A DNA stretch of 64,000 bases from Nocardia jinanensis (GCF_014645735.1 NZ_BMMH01000002.1:186001-250000); one strand, 5' to 3'. Counted from the stretch's first letter, positions 26,533 through 41,500 are shown. Numbers and translations are program-made. Notes: a model not told the origin generated them from the letters alone.

Positions 26533-29500
26533 CGCTGGAGCCCGGTTGCTCGCCGCGCACCACGGCGGATTCGTCCAGGGGGTCGGCCATATTGCGGATG
26601 CCGTAGTTGACGGCATTCGTCAATGCACGATAGCTCCGCTTTTTCGGATCCTCCGTACCCTCGCGCTCGAGTTCCGCAGCGATATCCTGATACTGCATCG
26701 GGTTCCCGGCCAATTCCGAGGTCAGGCGGCGATCCGTCGCAGCCCGGACGTACGGGTCCGAAATTTTGCCCAACTCGACCGCATAGCGTTCGTCGCCCCG
26801 ACGCAATGCCTCCACTGCGATGCGATGGGCCGCAGCCACCGAACGCTGCACTGAAGCCGGCTTGGAATCGTGTTCAGACCGGGAAGCCTCATCGGAACTT
26901 GCGGAATGTGCCCCTTCGGTACGGCCCAGCTCAGTAGACGAGGTCAATATCTTCGCCAATCGGTGAACGGCCTTGGTCACCGAGTCGCTGACCGATTGTG
27001 GGGACCGCTGTTGCCCCTCGCTACCGAGCTCGGCCGCGATCTCGCTGTACGGCTTAGGCCGGCCACTCTGCTTCGCCCACAGCCAAATCGTGGTCGCAGC
27101 TCTGGCGTACTCGGATTCGATACGGTCCAGCGCGGCCTGATACCCGATCGCGTTCTGGGTCATGGCGTCCAACACAATAGCCTGTGCCTCATCGAACGTT
27201 CGGCTGTTCCTGCGGTCTCGATAACTGCTCGCCGCGGTTTCCCCCCGGTTCCTGGCGCGCGCAACGATTCGGGCTACATCGACAAGCGCCGCCTGCTCCA
27301 CTTTCGCAAAACGGTCGGGCCTCATGAGCAGCAGGGGGGCCAGTTCGTCGTCGCCCCGTCGCAGGGAGCCGAGGTATTTGAACGTGAGCAGCCGCGCCCG
27401 GACCGAGTCATTGATCGCTATCTCGGCTATCGCGGTGCGGATCTCGTCATCGCCGGCATCACGCAATATCGGCGCATCCACATGCCCCCTACCCGCCGCG
27501 TCGAGATTGCCGTACATCCGCGCACCCAACACCGGCTGCGCGGGAACACCTGAACCGAGCCCTGCCGCGGCCCCCGCGGTCATTTCCGGTGTGGTCGAAT
27601 CCGATGCGGGCAGGCTGTTCCCGCCGGACTCCCGCCCGCCAGGTCCTTTGTGTTCGGACCACCACAGTTCGAGTTCGGCGATCGCGGTAGCCATCGGCTC
27701 CATATCGCGTTTCTCGAGCATCTGGTTCAACACCTGGATATGGGCCTCCTTCAGAGTCACCCGACCGGAGTCGCAACCGGCTGCGACGTTCACCTCACCG
27801 AACACGTTGTCGCCACCGTATTCCCGCTCGGTGTACGAGCCGATCTCGACATCTCCGTCAGCACTGCGGATCTGCCGCCGCGCTCGTTCCGCATGCAGGA
27901 TTTCAAAGGCCCGCGGCCCGAACCGTTCTCCCAGCTCCCGATCGGACCAACCGTCGAAACTCATCGAGTCCGAGGGCGGCTCCAGCCGGTACTCGGGCAC
28001 GTTCATCAGGGCGCGAGTGACCAGTACCGCCAACTCCTGTACCACGATCTCGGGTTCGCCGCGCAGCTCCGCATCGATGACAATGGTGTAGATGCCGTCC
28101 GGCTCGACTATCACCTCACCGCGGTCACCGTATCCGATCCTCCACTGCTGCTGTTGCACTGCGGAAACGCGGCCCCAGAGGGTCGCACCCTGTTGCGCGG
28201 CAACCCGATCCGACTTCGTCGCCGAACGCATCACCAGCTCATCGACGTCCTTCCCCAGCCCGGTCACCACCGGCTCGGGCGGTTCGCCAGGCCGGTCGTC
28301 CAGGTCGCCGGCGGACTCGATGACACTCCTACCGACAGCCGCCGACCCCGCAGCGGCACCTACACCACCGGCCAGCTTCGCGGCCTCGACGAGGACTTCC
28401 CGCCGGGTCCGGCCGTCACCGGCCGCGCCGATCGCCGACTGCGCGTCCGTGGGGCTCGACATTCCAGCGAGTCCGGCAATTCCCGGGTTGTCGGGGTCCT
28501 CGGTACTCGGGTCGAGCTCTATCTGCGGGGCTCCGACGACATGCTCTTCTCCGTCGGCGCCACCTGCCTCGACATCCCGCAGTTCCTCCCCCACCGATAT
28601 CGGCTCGGCCGATTTCGACGCATCGAAGGACTCCGCGTGCTGCACAGCCACTGGCTCCAGCTCCGGGATCCCGCTCTCGGGGTGCAGACCGGATCCGTCC
28701 TCATCGGGACGTTCTCGCTTGCCACTCGGATGCGAACCCGAACGCCGCGGTGGCTTCCAGGACTGCCTGCGCTCGAAGGGTGAACGACCCGAAACCCTAC
28801 GCAGTGCTTCGTCCGCACTGCCCGGCTCGGGGCTTTCCCCGTGGCCCACGGATTCGGGGTCGACAGGCTCCTCCGCGGCGATGTCGGCAGCAGCAGACAC
28901 GTCGGGGACCACCGGGTCCGAACTGCCGACCGGCTTCCGCATCATCCCTGGCGATGTATCGATCGGAAGTCGCGACACCGCCCCCGACTCGACCAGAACC
29001 TCGTAAGCGCGATACAACCGCGCGACCACCGCAGGTTCGGAGCATTCGAGGGCCGGCGCCAACTCGGCGATCAGACTGTCGCCGACGAGACGGCGGGAGA
29101 TTGCGTTCCACTGATCCTCGGTGAGAACGTTGCGCCACTGTTCGAGCACGGTCACGTCTTCGCGCACTGCACGCCGCACCGATGCTTCCGCGTGGCGGCG
29201 AGCGGTAGGAACCGCCGTGCCGGCGAGCGCAGCGACAAGACAATCAGCGCCGCGGCGTAGTACTTTCGCCAGCTCGTTCCGCGACCAGCCCATCGCTTCC
29301 GCAGCGGCGTGCGGTGGTAGCTTCCGATCGAATACCAGGACAACAGCGTCGCGCTGGTGGCTGGGGACGAGATCCGATGCGGCGGCGAGATCATCGGGAT
29401 CGGCATTGCGGACCGCGTCCTCGGCAGCGATCAACGCGAGCATGCTCTCCAGCGCACCGCGTTCGTAGTTACGCACCGTCTCGTCGGTGAGACTCAGTTC

Positions 29501-32500
29501 CCGCGCCGCCGCATCCGGCGACAGTCCCCGCAACACGCATTGTTCGAGCACATCCTCCTGATCCACAGTGAGGTAGCCCGTCAATCGCGCGACCGTCGAG
29601 GTGCGCTGCCGCAATGCCATCCGCATGTGTTCGCGACCCATCCCGCGGCCGCGATGCGATCCGGATCCGGTGTCCGCATCGGCAGCGTCGGTACCGATCC
29701 GTATCTTCTTCAAATCGACCCGGATCCCCGAAACGCCGGGATCGCGACCCTCGGAATCCCATACGACACCCACTGTCCGCGCCACCTTCGGCCTGCCCTC
29801 GAGCTGCTCGAATTCCGCGAGGGTGTACCAGCGACAACCCACGGTGTCGTAGACCCACACCTGTCCACCGACATTCTTCAGCGGAAAGGCGTGAGCACCG
29901 ATGCCATCGCGCGACGTCCTGTATTCCTGGACCGCCAGCGCACACCCGCCCACCGGAATCCGATCGGCCAACGTTCGAAGCGTCCCCCGGCCGTCACCTG
30001 CCGGATACTCCAGGAACTTCCGGCCCTTCAGCGTCGCCTCGACCTGCACCTGGGTATATCCCGGCAGCCCGGAACCGTCCTTCTTCAGAGCCTCGCGGTC
30101 GACGAAGTTCGGAGGCAATTTCCCCAGAGACCGCTCGACACAAACATCCTGTCCTTCCTGCGCACCGGCACCTGATATGACGGCGGGCGACGGATCCGAA
30201 CCGTCACCCCCCGTCATATCAGGTGCCGACGCGGTCCGGGCCGGCACCTGTGGCCCGGCTACCGGCGGCTTCGATGCCACGGAGTCGCCGATGTACTCGT
30301 CCATCGGGTCTCGCGTCACGTGGGCTGGTGGGCTGTACAGCCCTTCGGGCGCCGCACCCTCAACGGGGTCGGTCGCGGCCTCCGACCTGTGTGTTACCTC
30401 GCCGACCATATCCATCACGGCGTACCACGCGGACAGTGCGGGTGAGATGGCACCTGTGTCCGAACCGGCTTCACGTTCGGTCAGCAGCTCGGTGGCGGCA
30501 TCGAGTACCTTGTGGTCGACGATCCCCGGCAGCTCTGTCCCGCGGTCTCGAAGTTTCCTGCGTACCGTGTCGGTGCAATCGTCCCACCAGCTCGCCACGA
30601 CAGCCGCGAGGGCGGCTATTCGCCGGCGCTCCGCGAAGGCTCGGCGGTTCGGATCCAGCAACGGGTTGCCGAAACCGCCCGGGCCTTGTGCGTGGAACCC
30701 GTGTCGGAACAGGTCACTTGTCGAGGCGCTTCGTGCTTGCGCCGCTGCCAGGTCCGCCGCCACCTGGGCGAGCCGCTCCTCGAGGTCTTCAACGCGCCGG
30801 GCCGCGGCCGCGGCCTCTTCCCGTTTGGCCTCATCCTTCTGATGCTGTCTGTGAGCCCCTTGCTGGCGTGCAAATGAATCGCGCTGCGACGCTAAGTGAC
30901 GCGTCGCGAACATCTCGGCGAGCTTCCTGCGGTCCGCGACTACCTCACGGAGAATCCCGATAGCGCGCTCGAATTCCTTCGCCATTCCGAACCGCAATCC
31001 GGCGAACATTTGCGGCTCTGTCGCCCGGGATTCGTCCACCTCGAAGCCCGCTCTGTTGTAGTAGAAGCCGCAAGCCTGCGCCGCGGTGCCGACCTCCAGC
31101 ATTTGGTCCCGCATGTAAATGCGTAGGAATACCACGGAGAAGATGCTCGAGTTTCGCATAATTGCCAGCGCATCCCGCACGAGTGCGCCGAAGTCGAGCG
31201 CTGCGCACGTACCCTGGCCGTCTTCCTCGGTGAGCCGCATATGCACATCGTGGAACCTCGCGTACCGGCACAGGTTCTTGCCGCACGGTCCTTCTTCGTT
31301 ATCGAGCGCATCGCAATGACCCCCGGCGTCGAGATGCGGGTCCTCGTGGTCCCGACAGGCCCAATACAACTCCAGAACACCGCTGTTCTGGAGACGACTG
31401 GCGTTCTCCAGATACTCGATGACCGCTTCGATAGGAATATTGCCCTCATCCACCTGCAACTGGTGCTGCGGAGCGACACCGAGGACATCGGCCTTGAACA
31501 GGTGCCACATCAACGAATATGCCTTGGCGTCAACGGTATACGTGGTGACCCCGTCGGACTTCCCCTCGATGAGGGGGAGGGTCAGGTCGAGGCCGGCCAG
31601 GGCGGGATTGCGTTTTTTCAGCTTCTCGAATTGCTCCTCCAGTTCGATCTTGCCGGGCATTTCGTGCAGGTTGTCGTACAGCATGACGATATGGACCCGT
31701 TGGCCACGCAGGATCTCGTAGACCGACGCCGCGAGAACGGCACCCAGGATCTCGTCGAGCGGAGCGTTCACCAGCTCGATAGAGATACTGCCGTCATCGT
31801 TCAGCTCCATCGCCTTGCAGCCGTAGGGTCCGGCGCCCTCGACCTCGACCAACAGTCCTCTCAGATAGCTCATGGCGATCTCGAGGACCGGATCGTCACC
31901 GATCACCGGAATTACTGATTCGATCCCGTGTTCTTCGTTCCATCGAATCCCATCGAACGAGCTGCCGCCGCCACAGACCCGCCGCATTCCGTATTCGTAT
32001 CGGGCCGCGACTTTCTCGACCCACTCGGACCAATCATCGAGGCGTGCCAGCAGATCCTCCTGCTGTTTATCCGCCTCCCGCGTCGACCATTCCGCGGTCC
32101 AGTCGCCGATATCCGTTGTTTCGATCGCTTCGAGGCACTTCCGATGTACCCGATCGACCGACTCCTCGATCCAGGATTCGACCGAGTCCGGTTGTCCGAG
32201 CATTTCCGAAAGTGCCTTTTCGGCGCTCGCTCCGCGTATTACCGATGCAAGGACGGACTCGCTGCGAGCGCATTGATCTATGAACGCTGACTTGACGAAT
32301 CCGGCGACCGCTCCTCCTTCCAGTATTTCCCTGGAAATCTCGTTCTTTCGACGTTTCCCATCTTCTTTCCACTCGTTCTCACGTTCTTTCCACTCCGCCC
32401 TGGCCGCCTTCATCTCCTTCTTGCTGGGCTTACCGGTGGGGTTTTTCGTGGGTATCTGCTCCAGGTCGAGTGCGGGATAGACCACATCTGCATCCGTGAA

Positions 32501-35500
32501 CCATTTCTTCATGAAGGTCAAGGCGTGAAGACCTTCGTCCAGGATCGCCAGCAGCTCATCGCGCTGGTCCGGATCGTGAATGATTCCCGCTGCCGCACGT
32601 ATGATGTCGGCCTTCGTACCCTCGTCGGTCAGCTCTGCTTTCAACTGCTGGATGAGTTCGTGGCCTCCGTAAACATCGGCACCCATGTCCGGGTCGACGG
32701 TGAGAGTGAGAGAGCCGGTGCGGGGCCGACCGGGAATATCGAGTGTCAGTGTTCCGTCGGCGGACCCGCCGGTGACACTGTAGGTGTCCCTCAGGGCCCC
32801 CAGCGCCGACTCGGGCAGGCCGGCCACGACCACGCGCGCACGCCCCGGCGCCAGGGCCGCCTCGAGGCCCAGCCCGCGCAGGAGGTCGCACAGGCCGACG
32901 GCATCCGGGTCCGGCTTGTCGGCGAAGAACTTATCGCACGTCTGCTGCGCCTTGTGCCGGTAACCGACAGGACCGGACATATCGCTGTGCACGGCGAAGA
33001 TAGCCGAATACTGATGGGCGAGATCTCCCTGTTGCTCCGTCACCCACCGGTAGGCGCGGTCGATATCCTTCGGATCGAGAGTATCGGTCCGATAGTATGG
33101 CCTTCCGTTCTTCTCGTCGACGGTCGCCTCACGCAGCTGGTCGAAGGTCCGGGCCACATCGGGCGGCATGCCCATCGCACCGGGATCTGCCGGTTTCGGT
33201 AGCGCGTCCGACACGCTCGGCATGAAGATCCCCATCAGCGGATCCCACTCCGGAGCTGCGTCCCGCACATGGGGGTTCTCCTCGACCCATCCCAGCAAGT
33301 CGCGCTGCCGCTCGACTTCGGCAGTGGCTTCCTCCAGTCTCAGTACAGCCCTCCGGCTGTCCTCCGGTGTCCCGTACCGCCCCACCCCGCTCGACTCGGC
33401 GACACGATACCGACGCTCACGCTCCGCCGAATCCAGCTCGTCCTGCGCCAGCTCGACCATGGTTTTCGGGGCGGCCACACAGTCGATTGCGGGCCGGATA
33501 TTCGTGGCCACATGCACGCGGAGCCGACCCTGCTGAGGTATTCCGGCCAAATCCGCGCTGACGGCTGAGAGGTGCTCGGCACCCCCGGCCAGTCCGTTGA
33601 GGAAGGCGTCGAGTGTCTTTTCGTAATCGTGATGTTCGACGAGTTTCTCGTCGCGGCCCCACACCTCCAGCAGTTGGCGCCGCACAGTGTCGACGATAGT
33701 GCCCCTCGTCGCTGCGCTCATGTTCCGGTGGTCCCAGCGGCAGCGCACCGCACCCTCGAACCTCTCCGGTTTCTGAACCGCAGGGATGTGCAGCGAGTGG
33801 TACGGCTTCTCGTGCGACCCCTGATACAGCTCGATATTCACGGAGCTATTCGCTCCGGCGGTCACTTCGAGCCGAGCATCCGGGGTCATTCCCGCGCTCA
33901 GCCAGTCGGTCAGCCAGGGCACCGAAACCCCCGGAACGGCATTCACCAGCGATCCCACCAGCGAGGACAGCTTCTCGGGTGTCACCTCACCGGCTATCTG
34001 CCCGACGAACTTCGCGGAATGTGACCGCAACTCGATTCGCGGCGACTGCTCGCCGATCCGGGTGCCGCGGCGGGCCACCATACTGCGCGGATCCGTGCCC
34101 TTCAGCGCGAGCCGGATCGGCGCGGTCTGGTTCGAGGCATCCGCGAACAACCCGATCCACGGGGCGGCCATCGCCGGCCGATCCCCAGGCAGGCAACCCA
34201 CCGCGGCATCCAGGACCCGACCTCGTTCGTCGGCCGTCAGACCGGTACCCACCTCGATGTCGAACCATTGGTCGGCACACTGCGCCCGCTCGACCAGTGC
34301 CACCCGGGTACCGGCACCGTCGGTCTCCCCCACCGTCACGCGGATATTCGAGCCGTCCAGAATCTCGGTCGTCACGCACGCCGGGCGCGCACACCACAAT
34401 GCCGCGTCCACCACTGGATAGGTATCGGCCAGAATCACCCCGGAACCGTACGGACCGGCGCTCGCTTCGGCGGTCCGCGTCGCTTCCTCGCCGAGGCGCC
34501 GCACCTGCGCACGAGCCTCGAGATGTGGCGCGCCGTCCCCTTGGTCCGCATCCACCGTCGACGCGGCAGATATCGGTGCATCCACCAACCGAACGGTCCT
34601 GGGATCACCCCCGTGGCCGACAACATCCAGCGTCACCCGACGCTGCCCGGACTCGTCGAAGAACTCCACGAGCAGCCACGCATCGGACTCCGTCGACCAC
34701 ATCGATGCGGTCACCGAGCCGCCCGGCCGTTCCGCCGTGATCGCGGAAACCTCGGCGGTGCACGCGCCGAATCCTCTGCGGATCAGCCAGTCCGCAATAT
34801 CGACGGTGCCGGATTCTTCCGAACCGGCGACGGATATCCGATGCTCCGGGCGCGGGCCCGGACTCACTGCCGCATCCGAGGCCGCCGGCCGACGATCACC
34901 CCGTGCGGCGGCAATGGCCGCCAGCGCCTGCCGTCCGGCGATCAGATCGGCATCGAGTGTCGTCGCCGATGCCTCGCCGGGCCGAATGCTCCTGTCCCAG
35001 GAGACCTGGGGCCGCCCCTTTCTCGACTCGGTGCCTGTCGATATCCATACGGCCGATCCCGGCCTGCTGTGCCCGTTCGCTATGGCCCGCGCGTCCTCGA
35101 GCATCTGTGGCAGAACTGTCATCTGTACGTCCGGGGGTAGCGCCCCGACTGCATCATGGATGCTGCGCCGAATCATCGCGTCCGCAGCCTCCGAGGACAT
35201 CCCGTCAGGGGATATTCTGGTGGCCGAGTCCAGCGAGCCTCTACTCTCGAAAACCGTCAGCTCATACCAGGGCATCCCGTCCTCGGCGAGCATCAGCGAT
35301 ATCGCGTTCGGATGGACCTGCACCCACACTTCGCGCACATCCCGATCCGAGTCCCGGGCCGAGCGAAGGGCCGCGGAGAACCTGGTCCAGACGGCCGCCG
35401 TCCAGTCCGCGGGAAGCCCCGACATTCGCACGGCAGAATTCAACCCGCGAGCCAGCCACAGCTGTTCGTGCACGGTGTCGTGCGGGAGCTCGAAAGAGAA

Positions 35501-38500
35501 CCGGTACGGCGTACTGCCCGATGCGAACAGGGCACCCACTCCACCGGGCACCTCATCGTCCCACTGCGGGAATACTTCGGACTCCTGGCGCGGGAACTCG
35601 GCCCAATCCGCGGGCGGCTGCGTTGTTTTCAGCCCGGCTTCCGTCCAGCCCACGCCCGTACCGAGACTCTCGACCACTCGCCCACCCGGTCCGTACCAAC
35701 GACGGTCCGCACCCTGCACATACACATCCGCCCCACTGATCGTCACCGGCCACCGACTCGGCGGCGAATGATCACCCTCCCGGTATTCGACCACGGCATC
35801 GCGGGCCCGATGGAGCGCAGCAAAAACCTGGTGTTTCAGGTCGTGGGCGCGCGCCACCGCCACGGCCACATCGGCCGGGCGGGTAGTCCGGCGAGACGGC
35901 GCCGAATTCGGTGCCTCGATGCGGATTTCGAGGGGAGCGCCACTCGATTCCGCATATTCGTCGGCTTCGTACACGGGTGCTATCGGACGCTCGGATCCCG
36001 CACTGCTCACTGCACCGCGAAGTTCCCGCCACTGCGGTCCGGTATGCACTGTCAGGGTCACTGTCGTCGCCGCGGAGCGGAGCCGCCGGCCCAACCGCTG
36101 CTGGGTCGATCCGGAATATCCGTCCTCGTCCGGTAAGGCCAGCTGCAGCAGATCCAACGGATCGGAATACTCGGCCCCGACCAGCTTCGACAGCTGTGCC
36201 AGGTGCGCACGCAGTACCTCGATCGCATCTGTATCACCACGTTCGACAGTCGCGGTGTACTGCAATTCTCGACCACTCAGGGTCAGCTCGTAGCCGGCCC
36301 GGGTACCCAGTGTCGCCATCGGCATCCACGGCGGATCCGTACTCACGCTCAGGTCCATCAGAGATTCGGTACCGCCGCTGGACCCGACGATGGTAGCCGC
36401 CGCCGCGATAACGTCATCGTCGACATATCGTTGTGGTGTGCCGCTGTCGGTAGATGTCAGGGCGCGACGTATAGCTTCGGCAAACCCGTGGTACTCATGA
36501 CTCCCGCCCGAGGGTTCATCCGTTGCGGCGTCGTGCGGGTCCCGGTATCCGATGTGGGAGAAGGGGAGATTCACCCCGCGAATACCGAGCGCGGGAAGCA
36601 TCCGTGCCAGCACACCTCGCAGGCGCGGAATCTCCGGCTCCTGCGGCCCCTCGAAGGTGATCGCCGGTACCCACGGCAGAATATGCTCCGGCGGCGACCA
36701 CTGGTCGAAGAGCACCGGCCGCTGGGCGCCGTCGGCGGTATCGGTTTCATATACCAGGATCTCGCCACCCACGTTCCGCAAGATCACCGCATGCGCGCCG
36801 ACCTGCCTGCGACCCAGCAGCGCGGCATTCTGCGTGAACGCCACCATCCACCGACCCGGCTTGTCCTTCAGCCAGTGCTCGATCTCGTCGAACGGTTTCG
36901 CCTCGGGATCACCCTGCGCACCGAAAGCGGGCCGACGGAACCGGCCGCCGAACGCGATCTCGGCCGTGCGTGCCGAACCTCCCCGCATTCGCGCCCACCA
37001 CCGCGGAGTCGGTAGACCACGACGAATGAGACCGAGGGTCTTCGCGATCACACTCGCATTGCGCAGGCAATCCTTCGACTTCTTCGCCGCCGGATCCTCA
37101 GCCGGTGCGGTGTAGATACCCAGCGCGTCTTCTACGGGTTCCGCCGCCGCCTTACCGAACCCGTTCGCGCCGGGCCCCGGCGCGTCCACGAAGACCGGCG
37201 GAGTCACCCTGCCCCCTGGATAACTGCCCGCTACCGGTCCATACCGTGCCGAGTCAGCGCCTTTCGCCGAACCATCTCCGTCTGCATCGAACCCTTCGAT
37301 CGTGCCGGGCGGACCATCCGCATCGCGGGTGTCGGTGAGCCTGGGCGCGCGCGCTGGTACCGGGAGATCATCAAGTACCGCCTCGTGCACGGCGAGCGCA
37401 TCGGCGACCCGCTGCCAGGCCCATGAAGGCGCAGTGTGATCGCCCAGGATTTTGCGGGCCTCTTCCAGAAGCCGCTCGAGTGTCGAGCGCTCGGGGTGTT
37501 CCACCGATCCACGCAGTGCATAAATGAACTCCGGCCGACACAGCTCTTCGTATTCGTGGAGTACAACCGCGACGTCCCTCCACCCCTCCGGCACTGTTGG
37601 CTGCCACAGCCGGGATGCGGCCGACAAGAGATCCTCGGTGGTCAACGCGGCGAGCTCCGCTTTCGACGGAATGGCACTGTCCGCATCGTCGGGGAGAGAC
37701 CTCAATGCGTCGAGCAACCGGGCGCGGAAACCAGCCTTGTTCCCCTCGGACGAGCCGTTGTCCGAAACACCCGTACGGTCGATCGCAGCATCGCTCGGCC
37801 GCACCGAACCGGTCGAGTCGGTTGCACTGGTGATCGAGCGTGGCGGTGTCGATGACCGATGACCGGTCCCGCTACCCGCCCGCCGTTGATATTCCGAGAC
37901 GGCGGATACCAGTGTGCGCTCACCGAATGTGGCCCGCTTACCATCGGTGCGCTTCGACGCCCGGGCCTCGGCGAATGCCTCCGAAATATAGAGACGACCG
38001 TCATCGTGGAAGGAGTAAGCGCTCAACTGGCTGCGCAGCCACTTCCGAAACGTTGCAGTCGGGTCCTTGCATGTTGTCCGGAAGGCGTCGAACAGAGCGC
38101 TCGTCACTATGGCTCGCTCGGCGAGCAGTTCTCGCACACGTTCCGCACGATCCGCCGGAAGCGCCTGGACCCAGGCCAGGAACTCGTTCGTCGGCAGATT
38201 CAGAGAGGCGTCCAGCTGTTCTTCCTCGGGTGAGGACGGTCGCACCACGTGGGAGAACTCGTGTTCGACAACAAACCGCACCGCCTGACCGGGCCTCCCG
38301 GGATGGAATCCGACGTATCGGCCGTACCGGCCGGGGTCCGCTGGACGCCCCGTCGTCCGATCCTCGCTGGGCTCGATACCTTCCCACACGTCCGCCGTGA
38401 ATACGGCATTCAGATATTCCGGATCGATGGCAAACCGCTCGTTCAGCACCATTTCCAGACCGTGCGTTCCTCGGCGCACCATGGCGATGACCGGACGGCC

Positions 38501-41500
38501 GTTCTCATCGTCGGGCAACGGCGCCACCCCGAAAGCCGTGAGGGCGTTATCCGGATGCTCGGCGAGATTCTCGCGCAGGGAATCGACGAATTCACGAACG
38601 AGGTCGCGGTCGAGCCCGGGCAGATCGAATCCGAAAGTGGTGAGCCCGGTTTCGGATGCCAACGTGTCGGCATAGTGCAGATCGGGGTTCGAGGGATCCT
38701 CGGGAGCACGAGCACCGCGCCACTCTGCCGCCGCCTCCAGTAGGAGTCGGCGCAGGATTCGGTAAGCGTCCGGTGCCTGTTCCGGATGCTGTTCTACCAT
38801 CCAGAACGCCTCTCGCATCGCAAACCTGCCCCGCAAGGTGCCGTCCCGGAGGAAGCAGTGCACGGACAGCTGCTCTTCCTTCCACGCCTGGAATCCGAGT
38901 TCGTTCCGGAATCGGCCTTCGCTGTCACGAACGACGATCGGGCCGTGTTCGGCCTCGTAGAATTCCCGCAGCGCACCTTCTGCCGCAGCGTCGGCCCGCC
39001 AGCGCCCGGTGTAGATCAAGGCATCGCAGAACGCCGCTGCCAGCGCCTCCGGCAGGTCGGCAAGGTTGATTTCCGGGCTGATCCGGATCCGTTCTGCCCA
39101 CATCCTCCTGTTCCCGGACTCGAAGTCGCAGACGGCGGGTTCACCGTCCGTGGCGGAAACCGCGGGGTCGAACTGGATATCCGTGAGATCGAGCAGGTGC
39201 CCGTACCGAGCGAGCCAGTATTCGACGATGCGAGCGGTTTCCTCCGCCTTCTCGAGGGACACCGGCCCGAATCCGATGAACCGAATCGCCGGGTGAGAAT
39301 TCGCCAGCCGTTCCGATACCGCTGTGCCCGGTCCGTCGGGATCCGGTGGGCCGGCGAGATCGACGAATTCACCGGCTTCGTCGATTTCGCTGCCGGGATC
39401 CTGCGTGCGCTTCCGGGAACGCCGGCCTCTACCCGCCGCCATTCTGTCCGATACCGACGGTCGCCCGAGCGAATCCACTTCGGTGTTGTCCGGGTCATGG
39501 TGCGGATTACGCCGTTCCGCCAGCAACCACCCATCCGCCTTCCGGAGGGCGGCAAACAGAGCATTACGGAATTCAGGAGCCTTGTCCCCCGCTAGATCGG
39601 CAAACCTGCTGCCTTCCAGAACGATTCCGATGAATGCGGCACGTTGCGCCGAGGTGAAATCCTTCGGATCGTGGAGATAGTCCCGGAAGGGTCTCTTCTC
39701 GGGATCTTGCTCGTATCTCAGCGCCACGGACAGCGCCAACGCCAGTCTCTCGACCGCGTCGGTGTACACCCTCGGCAAGAACGTGCTCGGGTGCATATTC
39801 ATCTGTTCGAGAATCTCGGCGACCGTATGGCCATTCGACATGAGTCGCAGTGCCTTCTGTTGCCGCTCGTCCAGTACCTCGAGCCAGCGCTCGACACGTC
39901 CGGGATCGCTGCGCCAGGTCTCCCGGACGTAGTTGTGCGCATCGCGGATCTCGACGTGTTCCTCGAGAGAAACCTTCTTCCGGTAGCCGCTGACCTCCTT
40001 GACGGCCTCGAGCATGTCCTGCCACGACGGGAAATCCATCGCGGGTCTCCGCGCAGCGCCGGCCGGGTGAACCTCGCGGTCATCCGAGCCCGAATCAACC
40101 CCGTCAGGGGAGTCTTCCGGCGGCAGCGGGTTCGCCGGATCACCGGACGTGGTGTCGCTGGTTGCGGGGATCTCGGTCGCTACGCTCGTGCTGCCGGATG
40201 GGTCCTCCAGCAGCGCCGCCTCGATGTCCGGCGAGAATGGGCGGCCCCAATGGGGACGCACCCTGATCTTCGGTTCCGCTGGATCGAACCGAAGCTCCAC
40301 CTGGATTCCCACAACGTCATCACCGACGTTCTCGCTATCGATGTGATGGGCGTGGCTCATCACCCTGTCCACGACTTCGTCCACTGCGAAGTCGCGGTCA
40401 CTGCCAGGAATCAGCCGCTGAATCAGGACGCGGACTCTGTCGCGGATCTCCTGCAACCGGTCGGATCCCGACATTGTGATCGTGCACGACCGGATACCGG
40501 CCCGGTTGACGATATCGACGCGGTCGCCCGGTAGATCCCCGTTCCTGGCCCATGCCATCGTCATCGTCATCGGCAGCTTCGACGCCTTCCTGGTCGCCAA
40601 CCACGCGCGGTGCGCCGCGGTGCGCGGCAACCACTGCAAGGCGGCACTCAACACCAGCTCGGCAAATTCCGCGTCGGCATCCCAGTAGCCGTGGGCATCC
40701 AGGATCTGCTGGATTCGATTGTCTAGCCAGTCACTTCGGGCGTGCGCGCCGTCCGGCAGCTCGAACAGGAACGTTTTGCCGGCCCGCACCGACGATATAT
40801 CCGCTGCAGGACGGTCCCCCGGCCATAAGGGACCGGGCGCGCGAGTACCCTTCGGCGTGGCGGACGTCACTCGCTTCCCACGTCGCACCGGCACCCGTTG
40901 TCCCGCCGATTCAGGCGACTCGTTCGACGGCAGGTCATCAGGCTCCGGCGTGTCCGAGGTCCCAGGTTGCCGACCGGCCGCGGCGGCCGCCGTACCCGCC
41001 GCGATCTGCTCTCCGAACAGCCGTCCACCCGGGCTGCCCGCGTCAGGCGGAACATCATCGGGGCTTCCCGTGGGGTCCCCTTCGGTAGCCGACTCGATAT
41101 CGTCGATATAGTCGGCTGCTCCGTCGTCCCGCCGCCCATTGTCCCAGCGGTGACCATCAGCGCTGCGCCTCGGACGGTCCGCACTGCCGAAACCCGGACC
41201 GCCGACCGGTTCCTCATCGGTCAGCGGAATATCGAAAACCGTAACCACACCGGCGTGCTCGATCTCCAACCGCAACACCGGTGCGTCACCGTTGTCCACA
41301 CACGACATCACCACATCCGACTGCTCACGCACATCGAACGACCCCAGCGTCCGCAGCACCCGCCGCGCAACCACCTCGACCACAGCCCGTCTCGTACCGG
41401 GCGGGAGAAACGGTTCGAAGACGGCACGAATCCCATTTCCCGTAGGCATCTCCCACGCCTTGCGGACGTACGGGACACGAGCACCCGACTCGCCGGTGGA

